The notes: a model not told the origin generated them from the sequence alone. 64,000 nt of DNA from Paraperibacillus marinus (GCF_046237605.1 NZ_CP143542.1:4030001-4094000); one strand, 5' to 3'. Counted from the first letter of the stretch, positions 51,573 through 61,198 are shown. A program made the numbers and translations.

Positions 51573-52715
51573 CTATTGTTTATTAAACTGTAAGATATAC
51601 TGCTGGCAATCATTCTTGGAATTCATTTTTTCTTCTATATAATTTCTATTCATCTTCACTAATTTTTGATATTCATCATTATTTAGTTTGACCAATTTTT
51701 CCAGAACATCAACAAATGCAAAGGTATCAGAAATGTCTTCAACAAATCCACCATTTCCACCGTAATCATCCCAAGGTGTGACACCTTTACTAATAAGCGC
51801 AATGCAATTGTTCATCATAGATTCAATAATTACATGGCCATAATTTTCTCCTAAGGTTGGGAAGAAAAATGCATGGTATTGTTCAAAAACATGAGCAATT
51901 TCAGAATGCGGGACTTCCCCCTTATACGATACTGTAATATTTTCAGGTAAACCTTTAATAACTTTTTTACACTTGTTCCAATAAGTTTCATCCTCCATTG
52001 GTCCATAAATATCAAATATAATATTTCCTATAGGTACTTTTTTTAGTACTTCAAGTGCAAACTTTAAATTCTTCTTAGGGAAAATTCTTGATACAAAAAC
52101 CAGTCGAAGAGTCCCAGAGTCCTTATGAAGGTTTGTCCTTTTCGGTATATATCTAGTTGGAAGATTTGGAACCATAAAAATATCTGAACTTTTAAATTTC
52201 TTCTGGATATCCTTTGCTTCTAAATTACTTGTAGCATGCCAAATGACTTTACTATATAAACCCATTAGTTTACTTAAATATATATACGTATATTTTTTAA
52301 TTTTCTTATTTTCACTGCCTCCTGTAAAGTCACCACGAGGTGTTAGAAATGTGGTGCGCTGTTTTAACTTCCCAAATTTCCTTAAAAGCAAGGGTTTAAT
52401 TGTAAATACTGGTGAATAAAAACCGTTAAGGTATAACATGTCATAATCTATTTCATTCATAACTTTTTTAAATCCACTAAGAGTTTGCATATCGGGACTC
52501 ATATAAAAAACTTTTGCAGAACCGATTTTATTCCACTCATTTACTCTTATATTTTTATATGGTTCATTAGCCTTAAAATCCCTATCTCCAGTTAAAACAT
52601 AAAAATCAAACTGGTCTGCAAGATTTTCCACCATATTTACACAGGATTGAATAGGACCTCCCCCTTTATATCCTGGAAGATATTGTCCATTTAATATTAA
52701 TAGCCTTTTTTTCAT
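51573..52715 (-). CDS. Glycosyltransferase family 4
   Basis: 380 residues from ATG 52715 (AAAGGGATG upstream); an extra two codons are possible. GYKGGGPIQSCVNMVENL is the N-terminal Gly-rich loop and FEQYHAFFFPTLGENYGHV followed by IIESMMNN is the donor-site E-x-Y-x-x-V/E motif of GT4. VFVSRIFPKKNLKFALEV is the linker strand that opens the second domain. It adds a sugar to the capsule repeat unit. Confidence 0.87.
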   Translation of the reverse strand: MKKRLLILNGQYLPGYKGGGPIQSCVNMVENLADQFDFYVLTGDRDFKANEPYKNIRVNEWNKIGSAKVFYMSPDMQTLSGFKKVMNEIDYDMLYLNGFYSPVFTIKPLLLRKFGKLKQRTTFLTPRGDFTGGSENKKIKKYTYIYLSKLMGLYSKVIWHATSNLEAKDIQKKFKSSDIFMVPNLPTRYIPKRTNLHKDSGTLRLVFVSRIFPKKNLKFALEVLKKVPIGNIIFDIYGPMEDETYWNKCKKVIKGLPENITVSYKGEVPHSEIAHVFEQYHAFFFPTLGENYGHVIIESMMNNCIALISKGVTPWDDYGGNGGFVEDISDTFAFVDVLEKLVKLNNDEYQKLVKMNRNYIEEKMNSKNDCQQYILQFNKQ

Positions 52716-52730
52716 ACACAATTCATCCCT

Positions 52731-53639
52731 TTAATATTTCAAATCGCCTTGATCCTTTAATTCTTTATTATACTTTTCGTACTCATACATTTTGGCATCT
52801 ACTAAAAATCGATACCAGTACGCTTGTAAGAAGTGAAATATTCTCCCTTCAGGTCCATCAAGAAAACCTAACTTAATATAGTACCTATATAAGAAATATA
52901 AATTTGCTCTAAAAAATTTAGGCAATCTATAATACCCCTTATTCTTCACCTTGCGTTTTACCTTTGCTTGTTTAGAAGATTTACCCATATTTGCATAATC
53001 CAGTTCATTTAAGGAATTAGATAATGTCATTTGGTAATCCATCACTTCTAAATTACTATACCAGTTATGCTTATTCGTCCACCATTCTAAATCTTTTGTG
53101 TTGTAATCTATAAAATCATTTTTAAATTCTACCATTTCTCCTTCTAGCAGGATAATATGTTCATCCATAATTTTCTCTTCACAAACTGCTTTTTTATTAC
53201 GAAATATGCGAAGTAGCATTTCAGGGTATCGACCACCATATCTTATCCATTTCCCCATAAAGTACACTCGCCTACGTAGCACTACTCCATTAATATCAGC
53301 CTTTAAATAGGGGATTTTTGAAACTATTTCTCCAACCAAATTCTCCATTAATTCCTCATCTGCATCCATTCTCATAACCCATTCCGTGGTAATATTAGCA
53401 TTGTCTAATCCCCAATTAAACTGCGCAGCATGATTACTCCACTTATTTTGGTAGAAGTCTAATTGTCCGCCATTTAATTTAAGTTCTCTATTCAATTGGA
53501 TACAAAGTTTCTCAGTATTATCTGTACTAAAGCTATCGACAATTACAAAGCGCTTTGCTATTCCTTTAAATGATTCAACACATTTTCTTAAATTTTTCTC
53601 TTCATTTTTAGTGAGAATTACTACAGTAAGATCTACCAT
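52731..53639 (-). CDS. Glycosyltransferase family 2 (WaaE-like)
   Basis: 302 residues from ATG 53639, with AAAGGGAT before it. GT-A fold: TVVILTKNEEKNLRKCVES, then IVDSFSTDNTEKL, MRMDADEELM (D-x-D) and YPEMLLRIFRNKK. This layout equals WaaE/KdtX-type beta-glycosyltransferases. The basic C-terminal part likely lies on the membrane. A capsule-repeat transferase by context. Confidence 0.87.
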   Translation of the reverse strand: MVDLTVVILTKNEEKNLRKCVESFKGIAKRFVIVDSFSTDNTEKLCIQLNRELKLNGGQLDFYQNKWSNHAAQFNWGLDNANITTEWVMRMDADEELMENLVGEIVSKIPYLKADINGVVLRRRVYFMGKWIRYGGRYPEMLLRIFRNKKAVCEEKIMDEHIILLEGEMVEFKNDFIDYNTKDLEWWTNKHNWYSNLEVMDYQMTLSNSLNELDYANMGKSSKQAKVKRKVKNKGYYRLPKFFRANLYFLYRYYIKLGFLDGPEGRIFHFLQAYWYRFLVDAKMYEYEKYNKELKDQGDLKY

Positions 53640-53683
53640 TAGAATCCCTTTCAGCAATACATATATTTTAGATAACCTTGTGA

Positions 53684-54241
53684 CTATATTTTTAACATCT
53701 TAACTACTTTTGCTGGATTGCCAGCAATTACACTATTCTTCTCAAATGTACCACTGACAACCGCTCCAGCCCCTACAATACATCCATCTCCAAGAACAGT
53801 TCCCTTCAATATTAATGCATTACATCCAATAAAACAGTTCCTACCAATACTAATGGGCTTTACACCAATTTTTTCTTTAATATCTGCATTTCTAGCTTCA
53901 ATTTCAATGGGATGAAAGTCATTATCTAAGATTTTTGCATTTCCGCCTATATGAGTATTGTCACCTATAGTAATTAATTTTCTAGCATAAATTGTTGCAC
54001 CGGAAATCCCAACATTATTGCCAATATGGATTTCGGCCTCTGTTGTTCTTGTTACTATAATTGTTCGTTGATATAAACCTACCAAATTAGATAGAAAAGA
54101 TGATTTAATCGTTACATCGTCTCCTATAGAAAGCTTTGCACCAGTTTTATTAAAAATAACCGGCACACCTTTTAAAAGTAGTTTTTTTCCATACTTTACC
54201 TTCGTGGCTTTCATTGCCACTTTGAACCAGTTACTATTCAC
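53684..54241 (-). CDS. Hexapeptide acetyltransferase (WcaF/maa-like)
   Basis: 185 residues of left-handed beta-helix with repeats such as IGNNVGISGATIYARK, IGDNTHIGGNAKIL, IGRNCFIGCNALIL and the end VIAGNPAKVVKML; the catalytic His region is DNDFHPIEI. It resembles colanic-acid acetyltransferase WcaF. The start is not clear: GTG 54241 gives the family-like opening but the AGGAG site is rather far; the frame is open to TTG 54265, which overlaps the previous gene by 7 nt. Confidence 0.82.
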   Translation of the reverse strand: MNSNWFKVAMKATKVKYGKKLLLKGVPVIFNKTGAKLSIGDDVTIKSSFLSNLVGLYQRTIIVTRTTEAEIHIGNNVGISGATIYARKLITIGDNTHIGGNAKILDNDFHPIEIEARNADIKEKIGVKPISIGRNCFIGCNALILKGTVLGDGCIVGAGAVVSGTFEKNSVIAGNPAKVVKMLKI

Positions 54242-54258
54242 AATATTTAGTTTCACTC

Positions 54259-55521
54259 CTAACAAGATAAAATTTCATCAATATATTTATCTACAGAAAC
54301 ATCTTTTGTCAGATTCTTTACTAAATAAGCTTGCCCTCGAATCCCCATCTCAACAGGTATAGATGTGCCTCTCTCGCTTATAAACCTTTTAATTATATGC
54401 TCCACATCAGTATAATTACCCGGCTCAGCAATGTAACCGCATCGCGTTTGCTCTATAATCAACTGTGCTTCAGAACCTTCTTCTAAGACACCTAGTATTG
54501 GCTTCCCTACGGCAATTATTCCATAAAGCTTACTAGGAACGGAAACGCCTTTAATACCCTTAGCATTAATACACCAATGAACATCACCTGAGTTTAAGCT
54601 GTAAATTAAATCCGATTTATCCTGATATGGAATAAAGACTATATTACTAAGATCATTTTCTTCCTTGTAGTAAACTAATTTTTCTTTGATTGATCCCTCT
54701 CCAATAAAAGCAAAAGCTACATCATCTCTATCCTTAAAATTCTTTATAACAGCCATCAAATTCTCAAGATCATAATAAAGACCGAGATTACCAGAATACA
54801 TAATTACATATTTATTCTCCAAACCATACTTCTGTTTGAAAGCTATTACTCCTTTATTATCTGAAGAAAGAGGGTATATACTTTTCTCATCTATCCAGTT
54901 ATTAATGAATGTATGAGCGGGAACCTTATTACCATTAAATCTTCGTTTTAAAGTTTCAACCATGTCTCTACCAACAACAATCACTTTATCAGCTTGCCTG
55001 CAGCTAAATTTATCAAACCACATCATCCCTTTCAGGATCAGTTTATTCTTGCTATATGATACAGCCATAGTTTGTTCAGGATTAAAATCCTGAATGTTAT
55101 ATATATATTTGGCTCGCTTTATCCACTTACCCCACACACCCAGAAGGCCTCCCAGTATAGGCGGCTGCGAGATGGAATATACATAATCCATCTTATCAAC
55201 CTTAAAAGTGGCAATCATTGCGCCAAAAAAGTATGTCAGGATGTTTTTGACTCTACTGATTTTATTGACTTTAGAGAATTCCGGGACGCGAATGCGGACA
55301 ATCTTCACACCATTAATTTCTTCCTTATAAAACATTTTCCCCTTATACTCTGAGGCAATTTTACCTGTATAGGAAGGAACAACACATATTACTGTAATAT
55401 CAAATGTATAAAGCATTCCTTCTGCAAGTTCCTTTAGTATTTGACCTGTAGATGCCACATCCGGTATATAATAATGCGCGTATATTAAAAGTCTTTTCTT
55501 TTCTATATTGCTTTTTTTCAT
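54259..55521 (-). CDS. Glycosyltransferase family 4 (WbuB-like)
   Basis: 420 residues. AHYYIPDVASTGQILKELAE matches the opening of WbuB-type transferases, which use UDP-sugars or GDP-fucose. YNIQDFNPEQ and the donor-site GIKGVSVPSKLYGIIAVGKP (K-x-Y/E-x-x-A-x-G-x-P) complete the set. With a GDP-fucose pathway in the operon, a fucosyl- or N-acetylfucosaminyl-transferase role is plausible but unproven. Confidence 0.88.
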   Translation of the reverse strand: MKKSNIEKKRLLIYAHYYIPDVASTGQILKELAEGMLYTFDITVICVVPSYTGKIASEYKGKMFYKEEINGVKIVRIRVPEFSKVNKISRVKNILTYFFGAMIATFKVDKMDYVYSISQPPILGGLLGVWGKWIKRAKYIYNIQDFNPEQTMAVSYSKNKLILKGMMWFDKFSCRQADKVIVVGRDMVETLKRRFNGNKVPAHTFINNWIDEKSIYPLSSDNKGVIAFKQKYGLENKYVIMYSGNLGLYYDLENLMAVIKNFKDRDDVAFAFIGEGSIKEKLVYYKEENDLSNIVFIPYQDKSDLIYSLNSGDVHWCINAKGIKGVSVPSKLYGIIAVGKPILGVLEEGSEAQLIIEQTRCGYIAEPGNYTDVEHIIKRFISERGTSIPVEMGIRGQAYLVKNLTKDVSVDKYIDEILSC

Positions 55522-55607
55522 GTATTATCTCTTCCCTATCCCAACCATTAAGGCTTCATATACTTTTGAGAGGCCCCTTACGATATCCGTATATCTGGTT
55601 ATTTCTT

Positions 55608-55690
55608 AAAAACTAAAAAAAGAGCTGCTACCATTTCTTACTATGCAAGTTGATAACCAACAAAATAAGATTAGAGAATGAGCTCTAAAG
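55608..55690 (-). terminator. Possible intra-operon terminator after gmd
   Basis: AGAGCT (at 55610) and AGCTCT (at 55680) can pair across a long loop with additional AAT/ATT pairs; a run of seven T follows on the minus strand near 55610. The long loop lowers the confidence. Confidence 0.4.
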
Positions 55691-55734
55691 TATAATAAAA
55701 AATATTGCAAACAGAATTATAGAGGTACTAAAAG

Positions 55735-56814
55735 TTAATCAAACATTCTTTTAGTTTTATCTTCTTTCTCAACCTTTCTCAAGTCGCCTTCCACCATTTT
55801 ATGAACCAGCTCTTTAAATGAGGTTTTAGTTGGGTTCCAACCCAGCAAAGTCCTAGACTTCGTAGGATCCCCCAACAACTGCTCAACCTCAGCCGGCCGG
55901 AAAAACTTAGGATCCACATCCACAATAACCTCACCAGTAGCTTTATTGATTCCTTTTTCTTCAACTCCATTGCCGTTCCATTCAATATCTATTCCAGCAT
56001 GCTTGAACGCAAGCTCGACAAATTCACGCACAGAATGCATTTCACCAGTTGCAATCACAAAGTCTTCCGGCTTATTATGCTGCAGGATCAGCCACATGCA
56101 CTCTACATAATCCTTCGCATAGCCCCAGTCACGAAGCGAATCCAGATTACCAAGAGACAGTTTCTTTTGTTTTCCTTGAGCAATTCGTGCTGCTGCTAAA
56201 GTGATTTTACGGGTAACAAATGTTTCACCACGACGTTCAGATTCATGGTTGAAGAGAATGCCGTTTACTGCGAACATATTGTAAGATTCCCTGTAATTTT
56301 TGGTGATCCAGAAGCCATAGATCTTTGCTACGCCATAAGGAGAGCGCGGGTAGAAAGGTGTAGTCTCTTTTTGTGGAACCTCTTGTACTTTACCAAACAG
56401 TTCGGATGTAGAGGCTTGATAGACACGGGTCTTTTCAGTCAGCCCTAATATACGGACCGCTTCTAAAATATTCAATGTTCCTTTTGCATCGACATCCAAT
56501 GTATAACCGGGCATATCAAAGGAAACACGTACATGTGACTGTGCTGCCAGGTTATAGATTTCGTTTGGCTGTACTTCTCCTATGATTCTAGTAACATTCA
56601 ATGCATCGGTAACATCGCCATAATGAAGATGGAAGTTTTTATTATTGTAAAGAGCAGCCGCTTCTTCGTCTGTGAGAAGATCCTCCAGGCGCTCCTGATT
56701 GTAGGAAGAGCTTCTACGGATTACGCCATGAACCTCGTATCCTTTTTCTAATAAAAATTCAGCTAAATATGAGCCGTCCTGCCCTGTTACACCTGTTATT
56801 AAAGCCTTTTTCAT
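55735..56814 (-). CDS. gmd: GDP-mannose 4,6-dehydratase
   Basis: 359 residues from ATG 56814, with GGAGGATG right upstream; the frame's earlier ATG at 56832 has none. NADP site GVTGQDGSYLAEFLLEKGYE, NLAAQSHVRVSF, catalytic triad as STSELFG and YPRSPYGVAK (Tyr-x-x-x-Lys), RRGETFVTRKI. It turns GDP-mannose into GDP-4-keto-6-deoxymannose. Together with Fcl directly upstream it makes GDP-L-fucose. 53 nt between the two genes. Confidence 0.95.
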   Translation of the reverse strand: MKKALITGVTGQDGSYLAEFLLEKGYEVHGVIRRSSSYNQERLEDLLTDEEAAALYNNKNFHLHYGDVTDALNVTRIIGEVQPNEIYNLAAQSHVRVSFDMPGYTLDVDAKGTLNILEAVRILGLTEKTRVYQASTSELFGKVQEVPQKETTPFYPRSPYGVAKIYGFWITKNYRESYNMFAVNGILFNHESERRGETFVTRKITLAAARIAQGKQKKLSLGNLDSLRDWGYAKDYVECMWLILQHNKPEDFVIATGEMHSVREFVELAFKHAGIDIEWNGNGVEEKGINKATGEVIVDVDPKFFRPAEVEQLLGDPTKSRTLLGWNPTKTSFKELVHKMVEGDLRKVEKEDKTKRMFD

Positions 56815-56839
56815 AACATCCTCCGAGTTCATATCATCA

Positions 56840-57787
56840 TTAAATAGAATTACTTTTTACTGTTTCGTTATCTAGAAACCATTGATAGGCTTTTTTCAGG
56901 CCATCCTCGAGTGAGGTCTGTGCTTTCCAGCCCAGTGAGTTGATTTTCGTAGTATCTACAAGCTTCCTTGGGGTGCCATCCGGTTTGGTTGTATCGAATA
57001 TTAAATCCCCTTCGAATTCGACCACTTCTTTGATTTTCATGGCCACCTCGCTGATCGCCAGATCTTCGCCTACTCCAATATTGACGATTTCGTTTCCTAC
57101 ATAATTGTTCATCAAAAAGATACACCCATCTGCCAGGTCATCGGAATAAAGGAATTCACGCTTTGGTGTACCTGTGCCCCAGACCTCTACATAAGGAGAT
57201 TCATTTTCTTTTGCTTCATGAAACTTACGGATGAGTGCAGGCAGTACATGGGAAGTCTTCAGATCAAAATTATCATTTTCACCATATAAATTCGTTGGCA
57301 TGGCGGAGATGAATTTTGTTCCATATTGACGGTTATAGGACTCGCACATTTTAATGCCCGCAATCTTGGCAATCGCATAAGGTTCATTGGTCGGTTCTAG
57401 TGTTCCGGTCAGTAAATATTCTTCCTTTAGTGGCTGCGGAGCCATTTTAGGATAAATACATGTGCTGCCTAAGAAGAGCAGTTTCTCCGCACCGTTTCGG
57501 TAGGCCGCATCAATTACATTTGTTTGAATTAAAAGATTGTCCCGGATAAAGTCCGCTGGGTATTCATTATTGGCGACAATTCCGCCGACCTTAGCCGCAG
57601 CTAAAAACACATATTCTGGTTGTTCTTCTGCAAAAAAGCGTTCCACTTGGGATTTGTCTCTCAAGTCAAGCTCGCTGGAGGTGCGGTACACGAGGTTCGT
57701 ATATCCCTGTCTTATTAGACCCCTCACAATGGCTGATCCAACAAGACCACGATGTCCGGCTATATAAATCTTGGAATCTTTATTCAT
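56840..57787 (-). CDS. fcl: GDP-L-fucose synthase
   Basis: 315 residues. IAGHRGLVGSAIVRGLIRQG binds NADPH; AAAKVGGIVANN, STCIYPK and EPYAIAKIAGIKMCE carry the Ser-Tyr-Lys catalytic set; NLYGENDNFD and MPTNLYG follow the family. It epimerises and reduces the Gmd product to GDP-L-fucose. The gene comes before gmd in the operon. Confidence 0.95.
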   Translation of the reverse strand: MNKDSKIYIAGHRGLVGSAIVRGLIRQGYTNLVYRTSSELDLRDKSQVERFFAEEQPEYVFLAAAKVGGIVANNEYPADFIRDNLLIQTNVIDAAYRNGAEKLLFLGSTCIYPKMAPQPLKEEYLLTGTLEPTNEPYAIAKIAGIKMCESYNRQYGTKFISAMPTNLYGENDNFDLKTSHVLPALIRKFHEAKENESPYVEVWGTGTPKREFLYSDDLADGCIFLMNNYVGNEIVNIGVGEDLAISEVAMKIKEVVEFEGDLIFDTTKPDGTPRKLVDTTKINSLGWKAQTSLEDGLKKAYQWFLDNETVKSNSI

Positions 57788-57807
57788 ATTTATGGCTTCC
57801 TTTCCTA

Positions 57808-58479
57808 TTAAAAAGCTTTATGAGATCCAAACAGTACAAGCACGGTTTTTATGATGATTTTCATATCAAACAAAAGATTTCTTTTACGAATATAAATTAA
57901 GTCCAATTCAACCATCTCTTCAAACCCTACACTATTCCGCTCCGTCACCTGCCAAAGGCCTGTACAGCCGGGAGTCACAAACAAGCGCTGCCTGTCGTAT
58001 TCAGTATATAGTGCTACCTCTCTCGGCAGAGGCGGCCTTGGACCGACAAGACTCATGTCTCCCTTTACTACATTAAAGAGCTGCGGCAGCTCGTCGATGC
58101 TCGTCTTACGGATGAACCGCCCGATTCTGGTAATGCGGGGATCTTCTTTCATCTTGAACATAGCCCCGCTCACTTCATTATATTTTAACAGTTCATTCAA
58201 TTTTTCTTCTGCATCTGATACCATTGACCGAAATTTAAACATCCTGAATTCCCTGCCATTCAACCCTACTCTTTTTTGATTAAAGAAAATGGACCCTTTT
58301 GGGTCCTCCAGTTTAATAAGAATGGCAACCAGTATGAATAAGAAGCTTAATAGAATGATCCCTAAGGATGCAAGGGTTATATCCATCAGACGCTTGGTGA
58401 TGATATAGCTTTTTCGGTCATTGACTTGTATGCTGCTCTTTGATTTTTGGTTTAAATAAGCTGCTTCCTGATTTGCCAC
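57808..58479 (-). CDS. Undecaprenyl-phosphate sugar-phosphate transferase (WcaJ/EpsL-like)
   Basis: 223 residues, the short form: one membrane helix (about 29-51) and the catalytic domain. KRVGLNGREFRMFKFRSM, then RKTSIDELPQLFNVVKGDMS and VGPRPPLPRE are the polyisoprenyl-phosphate hexose-1-phosphate transferase signatures. It starts each repeat unit by moving a sugar phosphate (likely glucose or galactose) from UDP-sugar to undecaprenyl phosphate at the inner membrane face. Confidence 0.92.
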   Translation of the reverse strand: MANQEAAYLNQKSKSSIQVNDRKSYIITKRLMDITLASLGIILLSFLFILVAILIKLEDPKGSIFFNQKRVGLNGREFRMFKFRSMVSDAEEKLNELLKYNEVSGAMFKMKEDPRITRIGRFIRKTSIDELPQLFNVVKGDMSLVGPRPPLPREVALYTEYDRQRLFVTPGCTGLWQVTERNSVGFEEMVELDLIYIRKRNLLFDMKIIIKTVLVLFGSHKAF

Positions 58480-58499
58480 GTTCTGCCCCCTGCCCTTTC

Positions 58500-59393
58500 C
58501 TAAACTTCTAAGCTTTTCACATTATTCTTTTGAAGTACTTCCCTTAAATAACTCAATATCTCTTCCTGCAGATCTTCATGCTGCAGGGCAAATTCGATGG
58601 TTGTTTTGACAAATCCTATCTTTTCCCCTACATCATATCGCTTACCTTCGAAATTATAAGCAAACACCCGTTGAATTTGATTAAGTTTTTGAATCGCATC
58701 TGTCAGCTGAATCTCGCCGCCTGCCCCTTTTTCCTGCTGATCCAGGAATATGAAAATCTCAGGAGTAAGGATGTATCTTCCCATGATGGCAAGGTTGGAG
58801 GGTTCGGTGCCTGACTTTGGCTTTTCCACAAAGTTGTTGACCTGATATCTTCTGCCATCCTGACCGGATGGATCGATGATTCCGTAGCGGTGCGTTTCCT
58901 CTTTCGGCACAGACTGTACTCCGATAACAGAAGAAAGTGTTTCTTCGTACTGATTAATCAGCTGCTTCAAGCAGGGAGTTTCGCTCTGGACAATATCATC
59001 TCCAAGGAGTACGGCAAATGGCTCATCACCTATGAAGTTCCTTGCACACCATACAGCATGTCCAAGACCCTTCGGTTCCTTCTGCCTGATATAGTGGATG
59101 TCTGCCAGATTCGTAGAATAGCGTACCTTCTCCAGGATATCGAGCTTATCTTTTTCTAGCAGATTCTGCTCCAGCTCATGAGCGAAGTCAAAATGATCCT
59201 CAATTGCCCGCTTGCCCTTACCCGTAACAATGATAATATCTTCAATACCAGAGGCAACAGCTTCTTCGACAATATATTGAATGGTTGGCTTGTCTACGAT
59301 GGGCAGCATTTCCTTCGGCATCGCTTTAGTGGCTGGCAAAAAACGTGTCCCAAGACCGGCGGCTGGTATGATGGCTTTTCTTACTTTTTTCAT
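58500..59393 (-). CDS. galU: UTP-glucose-1-phosphate uridylyltransferase
   Basis: 297 residues. KAIIPAAGLGTRFLPATKAM with PKEMLPIVDKP is the nucleotide-binding start; AVLLGDDIV, VEKPKSGTEPSN and YDVGEKIGFVKT complete the GalU/GtaB pattern. It makes UDP-glucose, feeding Ugd and the initiating transferase. GGGAGC sits upstream of ATG 59393. First gene after the structured leader 59528-59645. Confidence 0.95.
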   Translation of the reverse strand: MKKVRKAIIPAAGLGTRFLPATKAMPKEMLPIVDKPTIQYIVEEAVASGIEDIIIVTGKGKRAIEDHFDFAHELEQNLLEKDKLDILEKVRYSTNLADIHYIRQKEPKGLGHAVWCARNFIGDEPFAVLLGDDIVQSETPCLKQLINQYEETLSSVIGVQSVPKEETHRYGIIDPSGQDGRRYQVNNFVEKPKSGTEPSNLAIMGRYILTPEIFIFLDQQEKGAGGEIQLTDAIQKLNQIQRVFAYNFEGKRYDVGEKIGFVKTTIEFALQHEDLQEEILSYLREVLQKNNVKSLEV

Positions 59394-59450
59394 TCACTGT
59401 TGCTCCCTTTTTATTTGATATTTGTTTCAATGTCTGACAAAGATAAATAC

Positions 59451-59489
59451 CTAATGGAAATGCACGCACATGGCATGCATTCTCATTAG
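59451..59489 (-). terminator. Long hairpin upstream of galU
   Basis: CTAATG (59451-59456) pairs with CATTAG (59484-59489) and AATGCA (59459-59464) with TGCATT (59476-59481). No strong T-run follows on the minus strand, so it is a weak terminator or a leader structure. Confidence 0.45.
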
Positions 59490-59527
59490 ATATTTATAGC
59501 TTCATATCTAAATAAAATATGTAAGCG

Positions 59528-59645
59528 GGCATCCAACCCATCCTCACACCATACTACCGACGACGAGCGTCTAAGGAATCGATTTCCCACAGTATGGCCG
59601 AGTGCCTCACTTGATATAGGTAAGGAGGCATCACCTGGTATGTAA
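59528..59645 (-). ncRNA. Structured leader, candidate EAR (epsC) antitermination RNA
   Basis: The gap between the phosphatase gene and galU contains a GC-richer, foldable segment on the minus strand: TGCCTC with GAGGCA, and CCATAC with GTATGG, each closing a small stem, plus conserved-looking single strands (GGTGATG, GGATGGGTTGGATGCC). EAR RNAs lie at this very place in eps operons, after the kinase genes and before the first glycan gene, and make RNA polymerase read through later terminators. The assignment rests on position and fold; I have not matched the covariance model. Confidence 0.6.
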
Positions 59646-60416
59646 TTAAAAGATTCCTAGAAACTTCTTCGTTTTCACCCTTTGCGGCGCTTCCTTATAG
59701 ACAGATTCTCCGAGCACGATGGATTCTGCATTTTCTTTAAATAGATAGATCATGTCTATGTCATAGTCTTTTTCAATTTGGTCATAAGCCTTCATCATAT
59801 GGAAGCTGCGGTTTTTGATGTTGTGTGCGTCTGACGCGATGAAGTGTGTCAGGTTGTTTTCTATTAAATCCTGTGAGAATTTCTTAATCTTTTTGCCGAA
59901 ATATCCGGTTATGCTTGAAGCCGTTATCTGTGTCAGGGCTCCCTTGTCCACCAGATTAAAGAGCACATCCGGCCGCTCAATGATTTCGGCATTCCGCTCT
60001 GGATGGACGATGATCGGGGTGACTCCATGGAGCTGGATGTCGAACAGCACCTGTTCGGTGTAGCGCGGCACATGGCCGGATGGCAGCTCGACTAGCAGGT
60101 ACTGTGCATCTTCCGTCCCGATGGTAAGCAGCTCACGGGCTTCCAGGGCCTCGGCCATTTCGCCATAAATCCGGACTTCCTGGCCTGGCTTTACTTCTAA
60201 ATCTATTTTTTCTTCCTGAAAAACCAGGTTTAATGCTTGTACAGCCGTTATGATGGACTGACTGTCATTTTCATAGCTCCCATTTTTATGATGCGGGGTG
60301 GCATAGATCGTATGGATGCCTTCTCTCATGGCAAGCCTCGCCATGTCCAGGCTGTCTTCACGGCTCCTGGCTCCGTCATCTACTCCAGGAAGGATATGGC
60401 TGTGCAAGTCGATCAT
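59646..60416 (-). CDS. ywqE: Tyrosine-protein phosphatase, PHP family (CpsB/YwqE-like)
   Basis: 256 residues. The PHP metal site is complete by pattern: IDLHSHILPGVDDGARS, ATPHHKNG, the Glu of PGQEVRIYGE, IIVHPERNAEI and FIASDAHNIKN. It dephosphorylates the tyrosine cluster of the partner kinase and thereby sets capsule synthesis. It follows the kinase by 86 nt. A second copy of this family lies at 63088-63858. Confidence 0.93.
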   Translation of the reverse strand: MIDLHSHILPGVDDGARSREDSLDMARLAMREGIHTIYATPHHKNGSYENDSQSIITAVQALNLVFQEEKIDLEVKPGQEVRIYGEMAEALEARELLTIGTEDAQYLLVELPSGHVPRYTEQVLFDIQLHGVTPIIVHPERNAEIIERPDVLFNLVDKGALTQITASSITGYFGKKIKKFSQDLIENNLTHFIASDAHNIKNRSFHMMKAYDQIEKDYDIDMIYLFKENAESIVLGESVYKEAPQRVKTKKFLGIF

Positions 60417-60502
60417 TGCATAAAACCTCCAAATTATACCAGTATAGTGTCAAAAAAAATAATATGCTTTTCTTGGTCAGAGAAAAGTAATTATTTTTTC
60501 AG

Positions 60503-61198
60503 TTACTTCTTGCCGTAATAGTAGTAATAAGAAGATTCTTTGATATCTTTATTATTCAGGACCACGCCGACCATTTTGGCGTTAACTCCCTCGAGCAGTT
60601 CCTTCGCTTTGACGGCCATTTCATTCTCTGTGCGGCCGCTTGATACGACTAAAATTACACCGTCGCTTATATTGGCTAGAATCTGAGAATCAGTAACTGC
60701 AAGTACTGGCGGTGTATCAAAAATGATGATATCGTACATCCCTCTTACCGTTCTAATCAGTTCATCCATGCTCTTGGAACCGAGCAGCTCGGCTGGATTG
60801 GGAGGGATGGGACCACTCGTTAGAATATCCAGGTTTTCCACCTCAGATACTTTGACGACTTCCTCAAACTCCTTCTGTCTTGTCAAAACATTGGTAAGGC
60901 CAAAAGTATTTGTAAAGGAAAACGTATAATGCACAGTCGGTTTCCGAAGATCTCCATCAACCAGGAGAACTCTTTTTCCTGCCTGGGCAAAAACGACGGC
61001 TAGATTCGCCACGGTAGTCGATTTACCCTCTCCTGGGCCAGAGGAGGTCACAAGAATGGTCTGCATCTCCTGATCCACTGATGAAAACTGGATATTGGTC
61101 CTGATTGTTTTATATTGTTCGGATATGGGTGACTTTGGGTTATGCTGTGTGACCAGCTTACGCTTGGTTTGCAGCATTTTATTTTTATTAAGCGCCAA
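60503..61198 (-). CDS. ywqD: Capsule tyrosine kinase (CapB/YwqD-like BY-kinase)
   Basis: 231 residues from TTG 61198, with AGAGGTG 6 nt upstream; the opening ALNKNKM then resembles YwqD. BY-kinase motifs: Walker A SSGPGEGKSTT, Walker A' VLLVDGDLRKP, Walker B IIIFDTPPVL, and a C-terminal tyrosine cluster ESSYYYYYGKK that is the autophosphorylation site. It needs the membrane activator encoded just upstream (overlap 11 nt) and regulates polymer length and Ugd activity. Confidence 0.93.
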   Translation of the reverse strand: MALNKNKMLQTKRKLVTQHNPKSPISEQYKTIRTNIQFSSVDQEMQTILVTSSGPGEGKSTTVANLAVVFAQAGKRVLLVDGDLRKPTVHYTFSFTNTFGLTNVLTRQKEFEEVVKVSEVENLDILTSGPIPPNPAELLGSKSMDELIRTVRGMYDIIIFDTPPVLAVTDSQILANISDGVILVVSSGRTENEMAVKAKELLEGVNAKMVGVVLNNKDIKESSYYYYYGKK

